This document shows positions 46,248-51,806 of a stretch of 51,806 nucleotides of DNA, piece after piece. A program made the translations under genes and the position numbers. Under the pieces are notes generated by a model. That model was not told the origin of the DNA and did no database searches. It saw only the letters and a program-made list of their open reading frames with translations. Each line of letters starts with the position of its first letter. Position 1 is the stretch's first letter. The DNA is taken from NCBI GenBank assembly GCA_023399215.1, contig JAEWQJ010000060.1, forward strand, positions 1 through 51,806, given 5' to 3'. This DNA comes from Methanobacteriota archaeon (GTDB lineage: Archaea > Halobacteriota > Methanosarcinia > Methanosarcinales > Methanosarcinaceae).

Positions 46248-47156
46248 TCATTTCATCAATTTCAGAATAAGGGCTTTTTGCGCGTGCAGACGGTTTTCAG
46301 CCTCTTCAAAAATTACGGAATTCGGACCGTCCATAACTTCATCCGTAATCTCAAGGCCTCTACGGGCTGGCAGGCAGTGCATAACTATTACGTCTGGTTT
46401 TGCAACTCCAAGGAGTTCGGTATTGACCTGGAAAGCAGCAAAGTCCTTCAGGCGCTTCTCCTGTTCGGCTTCATCACCCATGGAGACCCAGACATCCGTA
46501 TAAATGATATCCGCATCTTTTACGGCAACCTTCGGGTCATCCGTAATTGTAAACTTGCCTCCTAGGGCTTTTGCCTTTTCAAGGAACTCGGGCTTAGGTT
46601 CATATCCTTTCGGGCAGGCAACTGCAAATTCCATTCCCACAATCGCCGAGCCCAGCAGGGCTGAATTACAGACGTTGTTTCCGTCTCCTACCCAGGCGAA
46701 CTTCAGGTTTTCGAATTTGTCCTTGTACTCCATTATGGTCATGAAATCGCCCAGGATCTGACAGGGGTGCTCCATGTCCGAAAGCGCATTTATCACAGGT
46801 ATGGTTGAGTATTTGGCCAATTTCTCTACGGTCTCGTGGCTCATAACTCTGGCCATGATTCCGTGAAGGTAGCCTGAGAGGGTTCTGGCAGTGTCCTCAA
46901 TGGTTTCGCCTCTCCCGATCTGGATATCTCTGGAATTCAGGTAAAGGGAATGTCCTCCAAAATCGGTCATTGCAACCTCAAAGGAAACCCTGGTTCTTGT
47001 GGAAGCTTTCTCAAAAATCATTCCCAGGCTTTTGTTCTTCAGGTACTCTGTAGGTTCTCCAGCTTTGCGTTTTTCTTTCAGGTCCATGGCCGATTCGAGG
47101 AGTTCATAAATCTCTTCTTTGGACAGGTCAGTTATCGAAAGTACATCCTTCTTCAT
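46248..47156 (-). CDS. argF: Ornithine carbamoyltransferase
   Basis: A 302-residue arginine-biosynthesis enzyme that joins carbamoyl phosphate and ornithine to give citrulline. The carbamoyl-phosphate loop STRTR is at residues 52-56, with the HPCQ motif (MEHPCQILGD) near 131 and ornithine-domain signatures WVGDGNNVCNS and MHCLPARRG. Length normal; forms a trimer in relatives. The ATG at 47156 is preceded by a gggg-rich stretch; a GTG one codon upstream is also possible. Transcribed in the same direction as purD, 243 bp apart with repeats between, so probably its own unit. 46026-46247 holds no gene. Confidence 0.95.
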   Translation of the reverse strand: MKKDVLSITDLSKEEIYELLESAMDLKEKRKAGEPTEYLKNKSLGMIFEKASTRTRVSFEVAMTDFGGHSLYLNSRDIQIGRGETIEDTARTLSGYLHGIMARVMSHETVEKLAKYSTIPVINALSDMEHPCQILGDFMTIMEYKDKFENLKFAWVGDGNNVCNSALLGSAIVGMEFAVACPKGYEPKPEFLEKAKALGGKFTITDDPKVAVKDADIIYTDVWVSMGDEAEQEKRLKDFAAFQVNTELLGVAKPDVIVMHCLPARRGLEITDEVMDGPNSVIFEEAENRLHAQKALILKLMK

Positions 47157-47176
47157 CACTTCAACCCCGACTTACT

Positions 47177-47284
47177 CTAGCTGAATTTACTTCATTCAAG
47201 CTGAATTTATTCATTCAACTGAATTTATCATTCAAGCTGAGTTTCTCTTGTTTAACTGAACTTACTTCATTCTGGTTGAATTTT
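47177..47284. repeat. Degenerate repeats upstream of argF
   Basis: Five to six imperfect copies of a (cattca)agctgaattta theme with a period of about 20 bp directly upstream of argF. Could be a regulatory array or slippage product. Confidence 0.55.
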
Positions 47285-47343
47285 AGTTTATATTACTGCA
47301 TAGTACTTATTTGCACGCCGTACTTTTGCAGGACATTTCAGGT

Positions 47344-47410
47344 AGTTAGCCTAATTTTCAGCAGTTAATCTTATTTTCAGCAGTTAGCTTTATTTTCGGC
47401 AGTTAGCCTC
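47344..47410. repeat. Tandem 19-bp repeats at the purD 3' end
   Basis: Units agttagcctaattttcagc, agttaatcttattttcagc and agttagctttattttcggc, plus a partial fourth copy that overlaps the purD stop codon (47403-47405). Confidence 0.7.
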
Positions 47411-48704
47411 TAAGTTCTTTCATATGGTCAATTCTCTTCTGGATAAGAGCGGCAGTCCCAATGTCTTTCCGGAAAAATAGCTTGCCGTGGAGATTTTCAA
47501 GGGCATTCTGGGCAATTTTTTCGGCTGCAGCTATAGTTTCAGCAATCCCAATAACTGCAATGGCGCGGGAGCTGGTTGTGTAAACTTTTCCTTCTTTTTC
47601 GTAGACACTGGCATAATAAATGGACGCGTCCCCTATGTCTCCTACAGTTACCTCGCTGTCTTTTTCAGGATTTTCCGGATAGCCGGCAGGAACTGCATAT
47701 TTACATACAGTTGCTTTCTTGCTAAAGCTTACAGGCAAATTTCCAAGGGTTCCTTTAACCACTGCAGACATGATATCCACGAAGTCTGTTTCAAGGAGAG
47801 ATATCACGTTCATGGCTTCAGGGTCACCGAATCTAGCATTGAATTCCACTACCTTGGGGCCGCTGGCTGTAAGGATAAACTGCCCATAGAGAATGCCCTG
47901 ATATCCGGTTCCGGTTTCCTCAGAAAGCGCATTTACGGTATCCTGCATTATCTTTTTTGCCTTTTCAAGGTCTTCAGGGAGCATAAAAGGCAGGATTTCT
48001 CCGGCATCAGTGTATGAACCCATACCGCCGGTATTAGGTCCGAGGTCTCCTTCATAGGCTCTTTTGTGGTCCTGCACTGCAGGGAAGAATACAAGGCTTT
48101 TTCCATCCACAAAGGCCTGAAGCGTAAACTCCTCTCCTATAAAGCGTTCCTCGATGACCACAGAACCTTTCTCAAGCAGCTCACTTGTGTAAGCTTTGGC
48201 GGCTTCCAGGTCAGGGAGCTGGTCTCCCATAACTTTCACGCCTTTGCCTCCTGTAAGACCTGAGGGTTTGACTGCCACGTCGCCCAGTTTTTCTATGAAA
48301 GCGTGCGCAGGTTTTTCCTCTGTAAAAACTTCATATGCAGGGCAGCCTTCGATTCCATATTTTTTCATGAAATTCCTTGCCCAGGCCTTGTCAAACTCTA
48401 TAATTGCACAGGCTTTTTTAGGTCCTACAACCGGAATTCCGGCTTCCCAGAGGGCATCTGCAACTCCTGCTGCAAGAGGGGCTTCAGGGCCTACAAAAGC
48501 CATTTCGACATTTCTAGCTTTTGCGTACTCAACTACTTTTTCAACTTCAGTTTCCTTCTCAAGGAGAAAATCCTCACAGAGGGCAGCAATTCCGGGATTT
48601 TTTTTCGCCATTAACGCATAAAGAGAGGGATTATGCTTGCTTTTCTTGATTCCCTCGGCAATTGCGTGTTCCCTTCCGCCTCCGCCGATAAGCAAAATTT
48701 TCAT
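47403..48704 (-). CDS. purD: Phosphoribosylamine-glycine ligase
   Basis: A 433-residue purine-biosynthesis enzyme (second step: glycinamide ribonucleotide from phosphoribosylamine, glycine and ATP). The N-terminal ILLIGGGGREHAIAEGIKKS begins the GARS N domain. FVGPEAPLAAGVADAL, the ATP-grasp core (VAVKPSGLTGGKGVKVMGD, VVIEERFIGEEFTLQAFVDG), GPNTGGMGSY and VVEFNARFGDPEA (metal-binding) follow in order, and the C domain ends normally. A single-function PurD, not the multidomain form. Minus strand with argF, pyrE and carS. Confidence 0.95.
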   Translation of the reverse strand: MKILLIGGGGREHAIAEGIKKSKHNPSLYALMAKKNPGIAALCEDFLLEKETEVEKVVEYAKARNVEMAFVGPEAPLAAGVADALWEAGIPVVGPKKACAIIEFDKAWARNFMKKYGIEGCPAYEVFTEEKPAHAFIEKLGDVAVKPSGLTGGKGVKVMGDQLPDLEAAKAYTSELLEKGSVVIEERFIGEEFTLQAFVDGKSLVFFPAVQDHKRAYEGDLGPNTGGMGSYTDAGEILPFMLPEDLEKAKKIMQDTVNALSEETGTGYQGILYGQFILTASGPKVVEFNARFGDPEAMNVISLLETDFVDIMSAVVKGTLGNLPVSFSKKATVCKYAVPAGYPENPEKDSEVTVGDIGDASIYYASVYEKEGKVYTTSSRAIAVIGIAETIAAAEKIAQNALENLHGKLFFRKDIGTAALIQKRIDHMKELRG

Positions 48705-49253
48705 TTTTATTCTCCTGGTTTTAAAAGATTCCTGTTATGTTCAAGTATAAGTATGGTTTTAATATGTACTGATAATAAGGTCAAATAGATGAGATGAGAA
48801 AAAGGTAATGAATTTCCAGTCCTCAAAACCTTTCAATACTGCTTTATGCAGCTGTCTCTTTTTATTGGCAATTCATAACTATTTATCAACAATCCGTGAC
48901 AATTCATGATAATTTGTTGACAACTTGTTGACAACTTATTGACAATTTATTGACAATATGTTAGCAATTTGTTACCAAATACTTTGAATCAAGAATATAC
49001 TGAGGGACTTTCTAGTTCTCTATTTCTTCTAATAAATATCTTCTCATTGTCAGCTTTGAACTTAACTAAAAATCTTTCTTTTTAATGTCTGTTTTAATTT
49101 TTTGATCCGTGCTTTCAGTGTTTTTCAGTGATCTAAACTTTTTTCTCTGAACCGGAGATCCCAGGTTTTCTTGGTGGGGTAAAAAACTCGTACTTTTCCC
49201 TGACGAAAAATCTAATTTTTATAAAGTAAAAAATAATTAGACTATTTCAGGAG
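48705..49253. other. Intergenic region between purD and the CMD-like gene
   Basis: No gene. Contains the ttgacaa-type repeats (48888-48985) and, near its right end, a TATA-like tttttataaag at 49216-49226 placed about 30 nt before the ATG of the plus-strand gene at 49254, suggesting a nearly leaderless transcript. Confidence 0.5.
48888..48985. repeat. Degenerate ttgacaa-type repeats
   Basis: About seven imperfect copies of a (t)tgacaa(t/c)tt(a/g)t theme with a period of 11-12 bp. Confidence 0.6.
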
Positions 49254-49600
49254 ATGAAAACTACGAGTCAAAATCCATATGAAATCTTCCAAAAAGAATG
49301 TCCTGAGGTAGCAGCACGTTTTAACGACCTTATTGAAGCCCAGAAAGCACTGAATACATAAGATTACTTTTTCTGAGAGGCCTTGATACTAAAACAAAGC
49401 AGTTGATCAACATAGCCACTCAGACCGCTAATCGAAACCCACGGGGTGTACAGATGCATGCAATGATGGCAAGGAAAGAGGGTACAGCCCGTGAAGAAAT
49501 TGTTGCTGCAGTGGTATTGAACCTTCATCACTCCGGTTTTGCTAACGTTCTGGAGTGCCTCCCTGCAGCAATTGATGATGGTTTTGAAGGCAAAACCTGA
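49254..49600 (+). pseudogene. Carboxymuconolactone decarboxylase-family gene interrupted by a 23-bp insertion
   Basis: Frame 1 from ATG 49254 reads NPYEIFQKECPEVAARFNDL, then IEAQKAL and stops at 49359-49361. Frame 2 from 49373 continues LRGLDTKTKQLINIATQTAN, ... MHAMMARKEGTAREEIVAAV and a stop at 49598-49600. Removing 23 bp between two ctga copies (49350-49353 and 49373-49376) restores one 107-residue CMD-family protein reading QKALRGLDTKTK, as in relatives. It lacks the CxxC of AhpD peroxidases. Such small proteins are trimeric or hexameric helical enzymes of mostly unknown role. An aggag touches the ATG, and a TATA box at 49216-49226 is present. Confidence 0.8.
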
Positions 49601-49636
49601 AAAGCTTTAGTTACAGGATGTTCCTTCACATTTTCC

Positions 49637-50200
49637 TTACTTTAAGAGATCGCTTGCACTTACAAGAGGTATAAGCTCCGTACCTGCCTCTTTTAAGTTT
49701 TCTATTGCTCCCTCTTCCCTGTCCACAACACTGATTACATATTTGACGCTTGCTCCGGTTTCCCTGACAACCTCAATTGCGTTCCTGACCGAGCCTCCAC
49801 TTGTTGTTACGTCTTCGAGCATTACAAGCTTGTCTTCCGGTCTAATATCGCCAACAAACCTGCTCTTTGTACCGTAGTCCTTTATAGCTTTCCTGACAAT
49901 AAGCAGGGGAAGCTCGGTTTCCATAGAAACTGCAGTTGCCAATGGCACACCTCCAAGTTCCACCCCTGCTATTATGTTCACATCCATCTGTTTTATCCTG
50001 AATGCTGCCTGACGTGCTATAAGTTTCAGGGTTTTAGGGTCAGTACTGGCCTTTTTAATATCTATATAATACTTGCTTTTCTTCCCCGAGGCAAGTGTGA
50101 AATTCCCGTAGCGAACGGCTCCGCAGGCCTTGAGGGCTGCGATCAGTTCCTGTTTCTGATTCTCAGTGTTATTTCCTGTTTCTAAATTTGTTTTGCTCAT
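49637..50200 (-). CDS. pyrE: Orotate phosphoribosyltransferase
   Basis: A 187-residue pyrimidine-biosynthesis enzyme converting orotate and PRPP to OMP. GNFTLASGKKSKYYIDIKKA is near residues 33-52, and AGVELGGVPLATA follows. The catalytic-loop Lys is in IVRKAIKDYGT, and the PRPP-binding motif VMLEDVTTSGGSV is near 125-137. Slightly longer N-terminus than usual (MSKTNLETGNNTENQ), polar and likely disordered; an internal start is possible. Minus strand, 89 bp after carS, probably co-transcribed. Confidence 0.95.
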   Translation of the reverse strand: MSKTNLETGNNTENQKQELIAALKACGAVRYGNFTLASGKKSKYYIDIKKASTDPKTLKLIARQAAFRIKQMDVNIIAGVELGGVPLATAVSMETELPLLIVRKAIKDYGTKSRFVGDIRPEDKLVMLEDVTTSGGSVRNAIEVVRETGASVKYVISVVDREEGAIENLKEAGTELIPLVSASDLLK

Positions 50201-50289
50201 TCTCTCACCGTATTTGCAGCCTTATTAGCGCTATAAGTGCTTTATTAAAGTTCTTTCTGTACTGATTCTTATGAATTTCCAGTGTAATT

Positions 50290-50820
50290 TCACCAGGGTT
50301 CTTTCTTTACACCTATAAGGTATCCGATTATATTTGTTGTAAGATGGAGCAGAGGTGTTACTATAATAATGGTAAGCATGATCCCGTGAGTGAAATTACT
50401 CACAAACCACTCAGGAGCTACAAGGTACGTAAATACCCAGGCTCCCACCACAAAGTCAAGCTGGTCTACCAGGGGAAGAGATGCTCCTCTTTTCAGGCCC
50501 ATCCTGCGCTTGAAAAAGCTCTTGAACATATCCCCAAACAGAGCGCCGGAGGAGAGGGCGAGCACAACTATCAAAGCGCTTTTGTAATCCGGACCAAAGG
50601 CAGGCATTTCGATCCCCATAACCTCAAACCCTCTGGAACTCAGCCAGATCTCAATACATCCTGCAATAAACCCGCAAAATATTCCTGAAAAGAGCCCTCT
50701 ATAAGTCTTTCCGTCTCCAAGGATCCTTCTTCCGTCCTTATACGTTCTGCCCCCGTCAATCGGTTTTCCGCCACCGAAAACAGCTGCAAATGGGTTGGGA
50801 AGGTATGCCGGAAGCATCAA
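50290..50820 (-). CDS. carS: CDP-archaeol synthase
   Basis: Membrane enzyme of archaeal lipid synthesis: activates 2,3-bis-O-geranylgeranyl-glycerol phosphate with CTP. 176 residues with about five helices. Conserved PNPFAAVFGGGKPIDGGRTY, GRRILGDGKTYRG, SSGALFGDMFKSFFKRRMGL, KRGASLPLVDQLDFVVGAW. The listed start (TTG 50820 or ATG 50817) cuts the first helix. The frame is open upstream (IELIIKAFWL), but only as far as ATT/CTG/GTT codons before a stop at 50863, so the true start may be earlier and unusual. Strong marker that the window is archaeal. Confidence 0.93.
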   Translation of the reverse strand: MMLPAYLPNPFAAVFGGGKPIDGGRTYKDGRRILGDGKTYRGLFSGIFCGFIAGCIEIWLSSRGFEVMGIEMPAFGPDYKSALIVVLALSSGALFGDMFKSFFKRRMGLKRGASLPLVDQLDFVVGAWVFTYLVAPEWFVSNFTHGIMLTIIIVTPLLHLTTNIIGYLIGVKKEPW

Positions 50821-50862
50821 CCAGAATGCTTTAATTATCAGCTCAATCGTGGTATCAACTCT

Positions 50863-51090
50863 TTATGTCAACTTTATCTTTTTTGAAACTAACTTAACTT
50901 TCTGGATATCACTGGACTCTTTACTATCGTTCATAATTTGTCCGTAGAACATACCAATAACCTGTGCTCGCGGTTTTACCTGCTTTTTATATTCAATGAC
51001 TAAAATTTCTTCACCAATCTGAATTGAAATGTTCCACGGAAAGCATGGAACATATAAAATAAAGGAAATAGAAACACAATTCTTCTGCAC
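50863..51090 (-). CDS. Small hypothetical protein upstream of carS
   Basis: A 75-residue reading frame whose latter part (ISIQIGEEILVIEYKKQVKP, RAQVIGMFYGQIM) looks protein-like, with a lysine-rich end. The first 20 codons lie in a repeated ccacggaaagca(t/c)gg-type sequence, so the start is doubtful. It ends just before the extended carS frame. Family not recognised; could be a remnant. Confidence 0.3.
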   Translation of the reverse strand: MQKNCVSISFILYVPCFPWNISIQIGEEILVIEYKKQVKPRAQVIGMFYGQIMNDSKESSDIQKVKLVSKKIKLT

Positions 51091-51110
51091 TTTCCGTGCT
51101 TTCCGTGGCT
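51036..51110. repeat. Inverted repeats of a ttccgtgctttccgtgg theme
   Basis: ccacggaaagcatgg at 51035-51049 faces cactttccgtgctttccgtgg at 51089-51109. A related piece, cacggaaagcacgg, is at 15748-15761. Could form a hairpin; function unknown. Confidence 0.5.
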
Positions 51111-51148
51111 ATAAAGTAAGTGTAACTACTTAATGTCAGGGATTATAA

Positions 51149-51248
51149 TCAACTGCGGTTAAACATTTGTTTCTCAACTGCGGTTAAACATTTGTTTCTC
51201 AACTGTGGTTAAACATTGACCTATCAACTGCGGTTAAACATTGACGTG
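51149..51248 (+). repeat. Four tandem 25-bp repeats
   Basis: Each unit begins tcaactg(c/t)ggttaaacatt, at 51149, 51174, 51199 and 51224. The last 6-7 bases differ between the first and second pair. No spacers, so not a CRISPR array. Confidence 0.85.
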
Positions 51249-51680
51249 AAAATGGAATTAAGTAATTTAAAGTAATTAAGTTATATATCGAGCTTGAACA
51301 AGAACTCAATGTGCATAAGTAATGGGCCTATGTAATTATTGACCCTATTTAATTGTACTTATTTGGTATGTAAATGCTACATCTGCAAGCACTTTCAGTG
51401 GTTGTGCATGTTATTGAATATTATGTTCGTTTTATTAAGTTTAAGTCTTAAATTACAGATGGGGATTGTGCTTCGTTTTCCTCTCTGGTTTTAATTTTTA
51501 CCTGGAATTTATTATTTTTGATAATTTCCCTATTTATAATAAAATATGCTTAAGCAACGCGTTTTTTGTAGAGAATATCGGTCACGAAAAGGCGATAAAA
51601 ATTGGGTAAGAAAGATAAATGACGAAGAAATTTCAGGGTAGAATGGGGTCTAAGACGAGAAAAGGATGTATTTAACAATA
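51249..51680. other. AT-rich region
   Basis: No gene or clear signal recognised between the two tandem arrays. Confidence 0.4.
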
Positions 51681-51806
51681 CTTCTTGTACAGTTTAGATA
51701 ACTTCTTGTACAGTTTAGATAACTTCTTGTACAGTTTAGATAACTTCTTGTACAGTTTAGATAACTTCTTGTACAGTTTAGATAACTTCTTGTACAGTTT
51801 AGATAA
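51681..51806 (+). repeat. Perfect 21-bp tandem array running off the window
   Basis: Six identical 21-bp units (starting cttcttgtacagtttaga) with no spacer, at 51681, 51702, 51723, 51744, 51765 and 51786. The array continues to the last base. On the minus strand it is open as a heptad LSKLYKK repeated six times, then YC and a stop at 51672-51674, so it could be the C-terminus of a coiled-coil protein entering from the right, or a non-coding satellite. Confidence 0.85.

Noticed and set aside
51149..51806. Possible CRISPR array in the repeat-rich right end
   Set aside because: The 25-bp and 21-bp units are directly adjacent without unique spacers, and no cas genes are present.

Overview
This window is chromosomal DNA from a methanogenic archaeon of the Methanosarcina type. 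The evidence is an archaeal 23S-5S rRNA operon end with a bulge-helix-bulge processing stem, CDP-archaeol synthase (CarS), the archaeal cobinamide-salvage amidohydrolase CbiZ, very long soluble multi-PAS HisKA_2 kinases, TATA-box promoters and long AT-rich, repeat-filled intergenic DNA. The genus is an inference from gene content, not a database match.

Layout. 1-3.2 kb: 23S and 5S rRNA. 3.5-5.5 kb: cbiZ, a small membrane protein and a SAM methyltransferase, then a dead class IV aminotransferase. 6.2-10.9 kb: a nine-PAS/GAF histidine kinase. 11-12.7 kb: an HxlR regulator divergent from two flavin-reductase-like genes, with four 19-bp repeats between them. 12.9-14.6 kb: a broken IS1634-like element sitting exactly against a fragment of an ABC-transporter gene whose full copy is at 25.7 kb. 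14.6-17 kb: gene-poor, with decayed coding fragments.

17-25.3 kb is the most interesting block: a SipW/TasA-like (camelysin-type) surface-protein locus. Two nearly identical membrane-anchored winged-helix regulators (DUF7344 type) are followed by a PKD-domain exoprotein with an N-glycosylation-rich linker, an ER-type signal peptidase with a membrane extension, a DUF5305-type membrane protein, two small secreted proteins with SipW-type signal peptides (TWAYFDSSQ), and a second ER-type signal peptidase. A 155-bp element is repeated upstream of the second regulator and of the first TasA-like gene, which suggests common control.

25.7-29.9 kb: a bacterial-looking marR plus heterodimeric ABC exporter operon with a palindromic operator. 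30-34 kb: an FAD oxidoreductase, a decayed IS5-type element and a gene made of two near-identical 116-residue repeats. 34.3-46 kb: a region marked by three same-direction copies of the 3' half of tRNA-Leu(CAG), the rightmost being the intact gene. This looks like stacked integrations. It carries homospermidine synthase, a ThrE-type exporter, a second multi-PAS kinase with cysteine-rich PAS domains, a tautomerase, remnants of ACT and VOC genes, and a GbsR-like regulator with an SMR exporter. Several 120-145-bp MITE-like elements share the IS5 element's terminal repeats. 46-51 kb: housekeeping genes argF, purD, pyrE and carS, all on the minus strand, with a broken carboxymuconolactone-decarboxylase-like gene. 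The window ends inside a perfect 21-bp tandem array.
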